Source of the DNA: Streptomyces sp. MMG1121
GTDB taxonomy: Bacteria > Actinomycetota > Actinomycetes > Streptomycetales > Streptomycetaceae
Reading direction: 5' to 3'
Assembly (NCBI RefSeq): GCF_001280015.1
Contig: NZ_LGDV01000238.1
Location: 1 to 64,000, forward strand
DNA: 64,000 nt
The position numbers were made by a program, and so were the translations under genes. How positions within the stretch are numbered: the first letter of the stretch is position 1; each line of letters begins with the position of its first letter. Of this stretch, positions 16,973 to 25,581 are shown piece by piece. The notes under the pieces were generated by a model, which had not been told where the DNA came from, did no database searches, and worked only from the letters and a program-made list of their open reading frames with translations.

Positions 16973-17847
16973 GGCGATCTCCTCCCTTTCCGGCCGGTGT
17001 GCCGACCGCTGGTGCTGATGCCTGACGGAACGTCACTCGCTGTGCTGAGCGCCGTCACCTGCTCTCCCCCTGCAGGTGGATTCGTCAGGTGGTGAGCAGG
17101 CGGTTGAAGAACGGCCGACAGGGGCGCAGGGCGGTACGCAGGCTTCGGTGTCCGCTGGGCCGCTGCGGTCCCACTGTTCTTCCAGTTGTCGTTTGTGCTC
17201 GTCGAACATCGTGGCGAGCGTCTGCAAGACGTTGGCGACCAGGCTGTCGGCTGCCTGCACGGCATCGTGCTGCACACCGTCCCAATACCGGGTGAAGCGG
17301 TCCCGGGCACCGGCAGGCAGCGGCTGCCCGACCGGGCGAAGCTCCAGGCGTCTCCCGAGTGCTCGTCCCGGCCGAGCGGTACGTTGATCCCTCCAGCCCT
17401 CGGGCCCTGCCCCCTCCGTTCCCGACGCGTTGCGGGCTCCTGGTCGACACGGGCGACCGCGACGGTGCCGCGGGGGGTGCTGTGCAGGTCGAAATCGCTG
17501 GATATGCGCAGACAGGTACCCAGACCGGCGCCCAGCGACGCCTCGCTGGTGGTGTACCCGTCACGGATGGCCGCAGTGATGTCGTGGATGCCCGGACCGT
17601 AGTCGATGGCTGTCACCTGCACCCCGGAGGTGCGTGTGACGCCGGGCCGGTCGACGAGGTCGATCAGGACGCGACCGCCACTGGCGTGCTTGACCAGGTT
17701 GGTGGCCAGCTCGGTGGCCACCAGGGCGGCGACCGCGGTGCGGTGGGGATCGAGACGGACATGCGTGCTGGCCGCCTCGACCGCCACCCGGACGTCTCGT
17801 ACTCGGGTGGGGTCGTGCACCGGGATGTCCCAGACGCGCGCCATCAC
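16969..17847 (-). CDS. RsbT-like ATP-binding protein, C-terminal half replaced (truncated RsbX/SpoIIE-type partner)
   Basis: Residues 1-170 form an HATPase of the RsbW/RsbT type (VATELATNLVKHASGGRVLI, AIDYGPGIHDIT, GLGTCLRISSDFDLHSTPRG). In related Streptomyces stressosome operons this domain is fused to a SpoIIE/PP2C phosphatase, and the segment NVPLGRDEHSGDAWSFARSG is the start of that domain (the D-G-D metal site would follow). At about 17335 the match stops and the frame runs into unrelated DNA for ~115 residues. The start GTG overlaps the rsbT-like stop (GTGA). The signal-resetting phosphatase of the operon is therefore probably lost. Confidence 0.65.
   Translation of the reverse strand: MMARVWDIPVHDPTRVRDVRVAVEAASTHVRLDPHRTAVAALVATELATNLVKHASGGRVLIDLVDRPGVTRTSGVQVTAIDYGPGIHDITAAIRDGYTTSEASLGAGLGTCLRISSDFDLHSTPRGTVAVARVDQEPATRRERRGQGPRAGGINVPLGRDEHSGDAWSFARSGSRCLPVPGTASPGIGTVCSTMPCRQPTAWSPTSCRRSPRCSTSTNDNWKNSGTAAAQRTPKPAYRPAPLSAVLQPPAHHLTNPPAGGEQVTALSTASDVPSGISTSGRHTGRKGRRSP
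17085..17335 (-). pseudogene. C-terminal fragment of a conserved hypothetical gene, fused here by deletion
   Basis: In a different frame from the truncated ATP-binding gene lies PAGARDRFTRYWDGVQHDAV, then ADSLVANVLQTLATMFDEHK and, after one more shift, LRPCRPFFNRLLTT with a stop at 17085. This matches the C-terminus of a Streptomyces hypothetical family (a W-D-x-V-Q helix, then E-x-Q-W-x-R and a final FFxRLL). Its 5' half is absent. Confidence 0.5.
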
Positions 17848-18290
17848 GCCCCCGGCCGTGCCGCGGGTACGCCTGTGGTCCCGGCGATGACGGTGACAGT
17901 CGTGCCGCGGCCGGGTTCAGTGTCGATCTCGAACTCGTCGACGAGGCGTTTGGCACCGCTGAGACCGAGTCCCAGACCACCGCCACTGGTGTATCCGTCC
18001 GTCATGGCCAGCTCGACGTCGCGGATGCCCGGACCTCTGTCGACGAAGGACAGCCGCAGCCCCCGAGCCATGCCTGGAGGCAGTGGCATGACGTCCACGT
18101 GCCCGCCACCTCCGTGAACCAGGGTGTTGCGGGCCAGCTCGCTGGCGGCGGTGACCAGCTTCGTCTGCTGCACCAGTCCGAAGCCGAGGCCGGCCGCGCT
18201 CTGGCGTACCTGCTGACGGACCCACGCGAGGTCCGCGTCCGAGCGGATCGGCAGACTGGTTTCGACGGTGGGATCGAAGGCCGGCATCAC
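17844..18290 (-). CDS. rsbT: RsbT-like switch kinase
   Basis: A 148-residue HATPase protein: VTAASELARNTLVHGGGGHV (N box), FVDRGPGIRDVELAM (G1) and GGGLGLGLSGAKRLVDEFEI (G2), then TEPGRGTTVTVI. RsbT kinases phosphorylate RsbS and RsbR in the stressosome and then activate a downstream phosphatase. It overlaps the upstream rsbS-like stop (GTGA at 18287-18290) and the next start, so the operon is tightly coupled. Assignment rests on the R-S-T order and motifs. Confidence 0.88.
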   Translation of the reverse strand: MMPAFDPTVETSLPIRSDADLAWVRQQVRQSAAGLGFGLVQQTKLVTAASELARNTLVHGGGGHVDVMPLPPGMARGLRLSFVDRGPGIRDVELAMTDGYTSGGGLGLGLSGAKRLVDEFEIDTEPGRGTTVTVIAGTTGVPAARPGA

Positions 18291-18700
18291 GTCGCCCTCT
18301 CGTGTCCGTCCGAGGCGCTCGGTGTGGACGTCCGGGTGAGGAGTTCCAGTGCGCGGTCGATGTCAAGCGCGGTGGTCAGTCCGGGCAGGGTGAGGCCCAG
18401 CTCGACCAGAGTGATCGCCACGGCCGGCCGCATGCCGGCGACGACCGTGCGGGCCGCCAGCAAGCTGGCGCTCGCTGCGATCTCGGCAAGGATCCGTCCC
18501 AGAAAGGAGTCGACGACCTCCACACCGGAGATGTCAATGATCACACCGTTCGCTCCGCTGTCGGCGATTCGGTGACTGATGTCCTGCTGGAGTTGCTCGG
18601 CCGTGCCATCGTGCAGCTCCCCCTGAAGGGTGACCAGCAGGGTCTCTCCCATCGCCAGGACCGGCACCACGGTCGCGTGGCCGGGGAAGGCAGCGGTCAC
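18287..18700 (-). CDS. rsbS: RsbS-like stressosome scaffold (STAS)
   Basis: A single STAS domain of 137 residues (VTLQGELHDGTAEQLQQDIS, GVIIDISGVEVVDSFLGRIL, TVVAGMRPAVAITLVELG). The Ser of VVDSFLGR is the conserved phosphorylation position. The start is GTG 18700, overlapping the upstream rsbR-like stop (GTGA). RsbS forms the stressosome core with RsbR and holds RsbT until phosphorylated. Confidence 0.9.
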   Translation of the reverse strand: MTAAFPGHATVVPVLAMGETLLVTLQGELHDGTAEQLQQDISHRIADSGANGVIIDISGVEVVDSFLGRILAEIAASASLLAARTVVAGMRPAVAITLVELGLTLPGLTTALDIDRALELLTRTSTPSASDGHERAT

Positions 18701-19581
18701 CGCATGCTCGCACGGGGAGACACTTCGATGCCCAGCCGGCTGAGGGCGTAGGCCAGGGCGTCGGCGAGTGAGGCGCGGGTGAGGACTGAACCGAGATCGA
18801 TGCCGAGTTGCACGATGGTCTGTGCGATAGCCGGACGGATGCCGGAGACGATGCACTCGGCGCCCATCAGCCGTGCCGCGGCCACCGTCTTCATCAGGTG
18901 CTGCGCGACGAGCGAGTCGACCGTGGGTACACCGGTGATGTCGAGGATCGCGTACCGGGCACGCTGGTCCACGATGCCCGCCAGCAGGGACTCCATGACG
19001 ACCTGGCTGCGGGCGCTGTCCAACGTACCGATGAGCGGTACGGCGACGACGCCCTCCCACAGGCTGATAACAGGCGTGGTCACTTCGAGCAGTTGCTGCC
19101 GCTGCCGTGCGATCAGCTCCTCGCCCGAGTTCAGCGCCGCCTGCATCACCACCAGCCGCAGAGTGCCCATCAGGGCGGTCAACGCCAGCAGGCCCTCAGC
19201 CGCCTCAGGCGAGGAGGGATCGGAGAACTCAGCCAGCAGCAACTCAGCGACCGGCTCCCGCAGGGCGGCCACCTCGTCCGCGATCCGGGCCGGGCTCGAA
19301 CCCGCCCGGGTCCGTGCACTGGACATACGTCCCAGCTGGTCGCGCACGCTGTCGAAGCCGGGCGAGGCGATGTCCTCCAGGCGTCCGGACGAGGCGACGT
19401 CGGACAGCGCGTCCACGACGGCTTTGCACGCGTCGACCGCTTCTTCGCGCGATACGGTGAACACAGTCCGGAAGAGCGGCGCATCGGCCCAACGCTGGGC
19501 GATCTGCTCCCGGCGGCGGTCCAGGACAGTTCCCAGTCGGCGCGCCGTCGACTCGACCGCCTCTTGCTCCGACACCTTCAT
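18697..19581 (-). CDS. rsbR: RsbR-like stressosome co-antagonist
   Basis: A 294-residue protein. Residues 1-165 are an all-helical RsbRD-type sensor domain (RRREQIAQRWADAPLFRTVF). A linker (ELIARQRQQLLEVTTPVISL) and a C-terminal STAS domain (VVAVPLIGTLDSARSQVVME, YAILDITGVPTVDSLVAQHL) follow. The Thr/Ser of PTVDS is where RsbT phosphorylates. GGAGGAG lies 5 bases before ATG 19581. It is the first gene of the rsbR-rsbS-rsbT-(X) operon; its promoter must lie in 19582-19723. Confidence 0.9.
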   Translation of the reverse strand: MKVSEQEAVESTARRLGTVLDRRREQIAQRWADAPLFRTVFTVSREEAVDACKAVVDALSDVASSGRLEDIASPGFDSVRDQLGRMSSARTRAGSSPARIADEVAALREPVAELLLAEFSDPSSPEAAEGLLALTALMGTLRLVVMQAALNSGEELIARQRQQLLEVTTPVISLWEGVVAVPLIGTLDSARSQVVMESLLAGIVDQRARYAILDITGVPTVDSLVAQHLMKTVAAARLMGAECIVSGIRPAIAQTIVQLGIDLGSVLTRASLADALAYALSRLGIEVSPRASMR

Positions 19582-19723
19582 CGTCTCCTCCGTACAGGGT
19601 CGCCGATCGACCGCGCCTGAGACGCAATTATTGCCTCATGGCAAACGTTAGCGTCGACGGTCTGGTGCAAACAACACGGAATCGCCACACCGAGACGGGC
19701 GACCGGGCGATTGCGGACTTCGG

Positions 19724-20896
19724 TCAGATTCCGCGCCAGTCGAGGCAGACGACGAGCGCGTCGTCGTCGGCAACCGAACGACCGCGGTGACCGGTCAATT
19801 CCCGGAGGATGGCGCGCGGGACCTCGGCAGCCGGCAGCAGCCGGGTGGCCTGGATAGCCCGGGCCAGCGCGACATCGCCGTACGCCTCACCCTTGGGATC
19901 GGCGACCGCATACACCCCATCACTGACGAAGACGAGCCGGTCACCGGCCTCCACCCGGAACTCCTGAACCACGTAGTCGGTCTCTTCGAACATGCCCAGC
20001 GGGAGCTGCGCCTCGAAGGTGACGCGTTCCACCGCGCCACCACGCAGCCGCAGCAAGCGCGGTGAGCCCGCGTCCACGACCTTGGCCCAGCCCGTGGTGA
20101 GGTCGAAGTCGAACATCAGCACCGACAGGTAGGATCGGCCCCGGTAGTGGGCGTACACCGCCTGGTCGGCCAGGGCAGCCTGGTCGTCGATGGCGAGCCC
20201 GGCGCGCCGGGCGTTGCGCAGCGCGTTGATGGCCAAGTTCGTCAGCAGGGAGGCTTCTATCCCCTCACCCATGCCGTTGGTGACGTACAGCATCAGGTGG
20301 TCGGCCGTAGCGGACCAGTCGAAGTTGTCACCGAAGATCCCGTACGCCGGCTCCAACTGCGCGGCCAGATCGTATTCCGGGCGGGAACAGGAGCGCCCTG
20401 GCAGCAGTTGCCACTGCATCTCGGCGGCCAACGTGAGTCGGTCCTTGCGCCGGGCCTGGAGGTAGATGTCGGTGTCCCGCTCCGCGACGACCACCTCGTG
20501 GCCGAGCACCTCCGCGATGTCGGAGAGCTCACCGAGCAGGTCCTGGACCCCGCTGTCGGGCGGCAGGGTCACGGACAGCACGCCCAGCCGGTCCCCGCGC
20601 ACACTGACGGGAAGGTGCACCCGCGCACGCCCGTTGCGAGCTGCTTCGACGACCGGCTCCTGGGCACCGAAAGCGCGGCCCGCCACGCTGTTGTGCACGG
20701 ACACCGGCTTCACGGTCTGCGGCAGCACCGTCACCGGTTGAAGCACCGTCAGGCCGTAGTCGGCCATCAAGAGGTCGACCGACTCCGCCCCGTACTGCTC
20801 GACCAGCACACGACGGACGGCGTCGAGCAACTCGTGGGGGGCCGCTGCACGCAAGGCGCGCTCAGCAATCACATATCTGTTCACGGTGGTAAACAC
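19724..20896 (-). CDS. GAF-SpoIIE serine/threonine phosphatase (RsbU-like)
   Basis: A 390-residue protein. Residues about 20-150 form a GAF sensor (LLMADYGLTVLQPVTVLPQT, ARNGRARVHLPVSVRGDRLG). Residues about 165-388 form a SpoIIE-type PP2C phosphatase (LAAEMQWQLLPGRSC, YDLAAQLEPAYGIFGDNFDW with the first metal Asp, MLYVTNGMGEGIEASLLTNL, FVSDGVYAVADPKGEAYGDV, SVADDDALVVCLDW). The family dephosphorylates STAS antagonists, freeing a sigma factor. The canonical GDWYD reads GDNFDW, and the middle motif has Asn-Gly-Met where Asp-Gly is usual, so activity may be altered. Start is GTG 20896, divergent from the MarR gene. Confidence 0.85.
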   Translation of the reverse strand: MFTTVNRYVIAERALRAAAPHELLDAVRRVLVEQYGAESVDLLMADYGLTVLQPVTVLPQTVKPVSVHNSVAGRAFGAQEPVVEAARNGRARVHLPVSVRGDRLGVLSVTLPPDSGVQDLLGELSDIAEVLGHEVVVAERDTDIYLQARRKDRLTLAAEMQWQLLPGRSCSRPEYDLAAQLEPAYGIFGDNFDWSATADHLMLYVTNGMGEGIEASLLTNLAINALRNARRAGLAIDDQAALADQAVYAHYRGRSYLSVLMFDFDLTTGWAKVVDAGSPRLLRLRGGAVERVTFEAQLPLGMFEETDYVVQEFRVEAGDRLVFVSDGVYAVADPKGEAYGDVALARAIQATRLLPAAEVPRAILRELTGHRGRSVADDDALVVCLDWRGI

Positions 20897-21030
20897 ACCA
20901 ATCCTTCGGCAGACACTTACCGGCCTAGCTCGCGACGAGGCCGCTCGATAGCCGCGCCAAGCCGTCCAAACCGTCTGTTGCCGCTGCGGGCGCCTAGTAC
21001 GCTGGCAACCGTCCCAGTGCCTGCGAGAGT

Positions 21031-21516
21031 GTGACAGTGGCCGCCTTCCGCCCCCGCCCGGAACCCGTCGAGGTCGCCCGAGTGACCGCGACGGCTGGAG
21101 AGTTGCTGGAAGTCCTGTGGGGCCGAGCCTCCACCGCGCCGGCGTCGGCGTCGCAGATGCGGGTGTTGCTGACCCTGGAGCACCAGGACGGCATCAACCT
21201 GCGCACGCTGTGTGACGCACTCGCCTCAGCGCCTCCCGCCACCAGTCGGCTCTGCGACCGGCTGGTCGCAGCCGGCTTCGTCGAGCGCGTGATCAGCAAG
21301 GCCGACCGGCGCGAGGTCCGGTTGCACCTCAGCAACCGGGGCCGCACCTTCCTCGACGAGTTGCGCACGCGCAGGGAGCATGAGCTGCAGGCGGTGCTGC
21401 AGCTCATGCCCTCCAGCAAACGAGCGGCACTGCTGGAGGGGTTGGAGGCGTTCTGCGACGCGGCGGCACTGCAGATACACGTGAACGGGGCGCAGCCCGG
21501 CAACCGCACGGCCTGA
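21031..21516 (+). CDS. MarR-family transcriptional regulator
   Basis: A 161-residue winged-helix protein: SASQMRVLLTLEHQDGINLR, TLCDALASAPPATSRLCDRL (recognition helix), then the wing FVERVISKADRREVRLHLSN. It has a helical dimerisation C-terminus. Start GTG 21031; a second GTG two codons later is possible. It is divergent from the phosphatase gene with 134 bp between them, so it may control both. Confidence 0.85.
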   Translation: MTVAAFRPRPEPVEVARVTATAGELLEVLWGRASTAPASASQMRVLLTLEHQDGINLRTLCDALASAPPATSRLCDRLVAAGFVERVISKADRREVRLHLSNRGRTFLDELRTRREHELQAVLQLMPSSKRAALLEGLEAFCDAAALQIHVNGAQPGNRTA

Positions 21517-21809
21517 ACGCCAGGTGGTGCAACCGAACTCCCCCACACCCCGGGGCTTCGGTGGCCAGCACGCGGAGCGGTCTCCGCCCACCGGAACATT
21601 CCACATCCTTCCCCGTGCGGTACGACACGGCTACTTTGTTGTCCTGGGGTCATTGTTGTCAAATGGCAATGAACGTCTTGAGGGCCTTCATGACTTCGGA
21701 TACCCCCAGACCGCCGTGGGTCGACTGTTGGCCTCACCTCGACGTAGAACGCGTCTGATCTCGTCTCTTTCGGGTAGGCGGGCAAAGTGCCCATTGAGAT
21801 CGGAGATGA

Positions 21810-22133
21810 GTGATCGTGCCCCCCTTCACGGAGGATGCGCACCCGTCCGCCGACAGTCCGCGCGCCGCCGAGGACGCACGCGGGATCACGCGGAACTTCC
21901 TGTCTGTGCTGGCGCCCGACGGCTGCAGCCAGGCGGAGGCGACACTCCTCACGGTGTCGGAACTCGTCACGAACGCCATCCAGCACGCCTGCGGAGTCAC
22001 CGGCTTCGGGCTGCGGGCGGCCGAGGAAACCGTGACCGTCCACGTGGCGAACGCCAGCCCCGCCCCGCCCCGTAAGCGTGACACTCCGCCGTGGGAGCCC
22101 GGCGGATTCGGCTGGCCACTAGGTCGTTTCTGA
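21810..22133 (+). CDS. RsbW-like ATP-binding regulator with its last residues replaced by an IS
   Basis: This 107-residue HATPase anti-sigma protein (TLLTVSELVTNAIQHACGVT with the N box; ...EPGGFGWPL) is read from GTG 21810. An IS inserted after codon Leu of GGFGWPL, so the current ending is Gly-Arg-Phe-stop from the IS terminal repeat. Rejoining the flanks at the TA duplication gives GGFGWPLAKVLRM-stop, so only 6 residues were exchanged for 3. The protein lacks an obvious G1 box and may already be a reduced member. It may still be functional. Confidence 0.7.
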   Translation: MIVPPFTEDAHPSADSPRAAEDARGITRNFLSVLAPDGCSQAEATLLTVSELVTNAIQHACGVTGFGLRAAEETVTVHVANASPAPPRKRDTPPWEPGGFGWPLGRF

Positions 22134-23100
22134 TGGCTCTTGCCGGGGTGGGTGGATCAGTTCGGCTGGGCAGGTGCGCCTCATGGCTCGGCGACATGAG
22201 CTCACGGACGCGCAGTGGCAGAGGATCGAGTCGTTGCTGCCTGCCAATGGCAAGCCCTGCGGGCAGTGGGCCGATCACCGCCAAGTGATCAACGGGGTGC
22301 TGTTCCGGGCCCGTACCGGGGTGCCCTGGCCTGACCTGCCTGAGCGATATGGCTCCTGGCAGACCGTCTACGAACGGCATCGCCGCTGGTCGGCGGACGG
22401 AACCTGGCGGCAGATCCTGGCCGGGTTACAGGTTGAGGCCGATGCCGCCGGTCCCGACGGGGCGCTGGCCAAGACGGTAGAGGCAGAGACCGCGCAGCGT
22501 CGGCTCAGCACGCGGCCGGGGCCCGTCACCGGCCGCCGCGCGACTTCCCGCGAAAGGGGGCGGTGCACGTGTGGAAGCCGATGGGCGGGAGGCACTGGGG
22601 CGCTCACGGGGCGGGCTGACCAGCAAAATCCACCTGCTGTCCGACGACCGGGCCCGCCCCCCCCGACCTGGCAGACCTCGCCGGGGCAACGAGGCGACAT
22701 CCCCATGTTCATCCCCGTGCTGGACGGCTTGCACATCCGGCGGCGCGGACCTGGCCGGCCGAGCCGCCGTCCTGATCGCGTCCGCGGTGATAAGGCGTAC
22801 TCCAGCCACGACAACCGCACTTATCTGCGACGACGAGGGATCGAGGCGGCCATCGCCCAGCCCGATGACCAGCATGCCAAGCGAAGGCGCAAGGGCCAGG
22901 CCGGAGGGCGTCCACCGGCCTTCGACAAGGCCCAGTACCGCCGCCGCAGTGCCGTCGAACGGTGCGTCAGCAAGTGGAAGCAATACCGGGCAGTGGCCAG
23001 CCGGTACGACAAACGCGACTGCATCTTCAACGGCACCCTGGCCGTCGCGGCGATCGTCATCTGGCTCCGCGACGTCGTTCACGAGCCATCAGAAACGACC
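22122..23100. mobile_element. IS5-family (IS427-like) insertion sequence with TA duplication
   Basis: GGTCGTTTCTGATGGCTC at 22122-22139 is repeated exactly inverted at 23083-23100. TA flanks both sides (22120-22121 and 23101-23102), with each junction reading CTAG. The element is 979 bp and carries a broken transposase. Confidence 0.88.
22174..23100 (+). pseudogene. IS427-like transposase, frameshifted in the middle
   Basis: The N-terminal part from GTG 22174 or ATG 22183 (ELTDAQWQRIESLLPANGKP, DHRQVINGVLFRARTGVPW) and the C-terminal part (GDKAYSSHDNRTYLRRRGIE, RRRSAVERCVSKWKQYRAVA) share one frame. The middle (EALGRSRGGLTSKIHLLSDD) lies in another. One break could be the family's normal frameshift. 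The return to the first frame near 22650-22690, next to a run of C, indicates a second lesion. The last codons of the frame run through the right terminal repeat. Confidence 0.75.
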
Positions 23101-23462
23101 TAGCGAAGGTCCTACGAATGTGACGGGCCTATGCGAGGCCGCGGAAGAGGTGCGTCTGTTACCGGCGCGTCGTCAGCGAGGAGGCCGCGTGGGTGGTCCG
23201 GGCGCGGAGCGGACATCACATGAGGCGACGCGGGTAGAGGAGCTGGGACCCGCAAGGAGCGCGGGCTGAGGAGGACGGTTTCGATGAGCAGTGCGGACAA
23301 GGCCGACTCAGTTGCATCCTGAGGAAGGCGGGTCATGGCTCATCGAGCTGCGGCCCGCCTTCCGCGCGCAGCCCCCCGGTGCGACAGCGGAGTCACGCGC
23401 GGCAGCGGACCGGCGAGGCAGTTGTGAGGATGCCCAGTCATTCCTGTGGGAAGTAGACGATC

Positions 23463-24362
23463 ATGGATGATACTGATGGTTGTAAGAAAGAGTGGTGGGC
23501 GGCGCTGTGCCGCACCCCGGTGGCGGTCTGGAACGATGATGTCACTGACTGGGCCGCCGCTCTGACCTACTACGCCGTCCTCGCCCTGTTCCCCGTCCTG
23601 TTGGTGATTCTCTCGGTTCTGGGGCTGACCATGCCCGCTACGACGCCTGAGGTGATCGACCGGGTGACAGGGGTCGTCCCGGTCACCTCCCGCGGGCTGC
23701 TGCGCGGTGCTCTTCTGCAGATGGCCGCACAGTCGTCCGCGGCATGGATGCTGGTCTTCTTCGGCGTCGCGGGGGCGCTGTGGTCGGGCTGCAGCTATCT
23801 GAGTGTCTTCCGCAGGGCCCTGCACGCGATCCACCACGCCAACGCACACCGGCCGGCATGGCGCACCGCCCCGCGTATCATCATCACTGCGATCGTACTG
23901 ATCAGCCTCCTGCTCACCACGACTCTCGCGCTGTTGGTGAGCGGGAGCCTGGCCAGGCGCCTGGGCCGGGCCTTCAACCTGGGCACCGTGCCTCAGACCG
24001 TGTGGGACGCGCTGCGCTGGCCCGTTCTGGCCGCGGTGGCGGTTGCCCTGGTCCTGGTGCTATACCGGTCAGGTCCCGCTCCCTCGAGACGGGTGCGGAA
24101 AATGGCGCCGGGTGGTGGGTTGGCCATCGTGCTTCTGCTGACCATCTCCCTCGGCTTCACCCTGTACGCCTCGCACGTGAGCACTTACCACCGTCTGTAC
24201 GGTTCGCTGGCGGGCGTGGTGGTCTTTCTCATCTGGCTGTGGCTGTCCAACCTGGCCCTCTTGATCGGCGCTCAGTTCAACGTAGAGCTGGCGAAACCCG
24301 CCCCGCAGCGGTCGGCAGCGATTACTGCCTCAGCGTCGCCGACCCCACAGCCTCCCAGCTGA
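23463..24362 (+). CDS. YihY/BrkB-family membrane protein
   Basis: A 299-residue protein with six hydrophobic helices. The family signature near the N-terminus is DWAAALTYYAVLALFPVLLV; later helices include AWMLVFFGVAGALWSGCSYL, IIITAIVLISLLLTTTLALL and VVVFLIWLWLSNLALLIGAQ. The family is an inner-membrane protein of uncertain function (old names: ribonuclease BN, virulence factor BrkB). It is preceded by a weak purine-rich site and stands alone. A paralogue lies at 42624. Confidence 0.88.
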   Translation: MDDTDGCKKEWWAALCRTPVAVWNDDVTDWAAALTYYAVLALFPVLLVILSVLGLTMPATTPEVIDRVTGVVPVTSRGLLRGALLQMAAQSSAAWMLVFFGVAGALWSGCSYLSVFRRALHAIHHANAHRPAWRTAPRIIITAIVLISLLLTTTLALLVSGSLARRLGRAFNLGTVPQTVWDALRWPVLAAVAVALVLVLYRSGPAPSRRVRKMAPGGGLAIVLLLTISLGFTLYASHVSTYHRLYGSLAGVVVFLIWLWLSNLALLIGAQFNVELAKPAPQRSAAITASASPTPQPPS

Positions 24363-24479
24363 TCGTCTATTTCATGACGGTGCGCCGGCTTTGTCTCAGC
24401 CTGTCCCTATGGCAGTAGTCAACAGCGGTCCAGCAAACGAGACATCGGTGCCGGGATGCGGCAGGCCCCAGGCATCTGC

Positions 24480-24720
24480 CTGCGCGCTGGGAGTGACCTG
24501 CGATGGGATCGGCTCCGGTTTCAGCTGTTGAGTCCCTTGCGGTGGCTTCCGCCGCTGATGCCGATCTTGCGGGGCTGGGCTGCCGAGGGCGTAGGAGACG
24601 CTCAGATCGTCTTGCAGGCGCATGTTGCGGAACTCCAGCAGTCGCGTCCCGCCGTCCTTGTGCCGTACCGGAAAAGCCCCGCCCCAGCTCTCACCCGTGA
24701 TCGAATTCGGTGTCAGCCAT
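24480..24720 (-). pseudogene. PAS-domain fragment of a SpoIIE-type phosphatase
   Basis: Leftward codons ESWGGAFPVRHKDGGTRLLE, FRNMRLQDDLSVSYALG match the PAS segment seen in Streptomyces PAS-GAF-SpoIIE proteins (typically W-E-G-F-V-x-x-K-D-G-S-T-R-L-V-E-F-R). No other part of such a gene is present. Confidence 0.5.
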
Positions 24721-25149
24721 ACGCGGCCTCCTTCGCCCGGTCCCGACAACGACGGTGGGGCTCCCCCCGTCTCTCGCAAGTCCGGGTGAGCGCGGGCTTC
24801 GTTCAGCGCAGACAAACGCCCCGGTGCCTTCGGGGCAAGCTCACGAGACGTGGCCAGGGCTGATCAGGAACGGCGGTCGGCAAGGTCGGCGGGAGCAGGC
24901 TCCAGGACTTGATCGAGGCCATGACAGCCCCGGAGCCTCCCGCACGATCCGCCGATGGGCGGATCGTGCGGTCCCGTCCATTTCGCCGGTGATGGCGGGG
25001 ACCGTCGGCAGGCTTGTACCTGCTGGATTCCGAACGCACGAGCGGCAACAGTGACACGATTGCCGTCAACGACCAGCTTGCTGCTTTTGCTGACCGCCGA
25101 TCACGCGCGCGGCGTCGTCGGTCCAACCAGCGGCCACCAGCGTGAACCG
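24721..25149. other. Stretch without a recognisable gene
   Basis: No frame has a recognisable motif. The only clear structure is a perfect hairpin at 24940-24971, downstream of the leftward PRC-barrel operon. Confidence 0.5.
24940..24971 (-). terminator. Perfect 14-bp hairpin, possible operon terminator
   Basis: CCGCACGATCCGCC pairs with GGCGGATCGTGCGG around a GATG loop. It lies about 180 bp beyond the last PRC-barrel stop, so it may be the operon terminator or a leftover inverted repeat. Confidence 0.55.
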
Positions 25150-25581
25150 TCAATCGGAATCGACGCGTACCACCACGGCGTAGGAGCCCAGGCCAATGAG
25201 GCGGTCTCCGGAGATGTCGCCGAGAGCTGTGTAGAGCGTGCGGACCTGACCGGTCGTGTCGTCGAAGGCGATGTCCTTGACAGTACCGTGGGCGGTGCCG
25301 TTTTCGCACAGGACGTGGCGTCCAAGCACCTCTTGGTGAGCCGGGAAGCTGCTGTGGCCGCGGTCGGTGATGGCACGGGAGCGCACGATGACGGCGTCTC
25401 GTCCCATCCCTTCGATCGCGTTCCAGGCGATGGCGGCAGCGTGCTTCGGGGCTCCGGACAGACGCACGCAGGCGACGCTTCTGGTGTGCGCGTCGATGGT
25501 CAGGCCTTCCACTCGCCCCAGCGGTTCGGCCTCTTCGGCGGTGATCACGGGAAGGCCCTGGACTTGGGTGAACAGCATCAT
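25150..25581 (-). CDS. PRC-barrel domain protein
   Basis: A 143-residue protein with two PRC-barrel-like repeats: LPVITAEEAEPLGRVEGLTI, DAHTRSVACVRL and later HVLCENGTAHGTVKDIAFDD, TGQVRTLY. PRC barrels are small beta-barrels found in photosynthetic reaction centres and RimM. In Streptomyces, free-standing copies are stress-associated with unknown ligands. Its ATG overlaps the upstream PRC gene's stop (ATGA at 25578-25581). Confidence 0.8.
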   Translation of the reverse strand: MMLFTQVQGLPVITAEEAEPLGRVEGLTIDAHTRSVACVRLSGAPKHAAAIAWNAIEGMGRDAVIVRSRAITDRGHSSFPAHQEVLGRHVLCENGTAHGTVKDIAFDDTTGQVRTLYTALGDISGDRLIGLGSYAVVVRVDSD

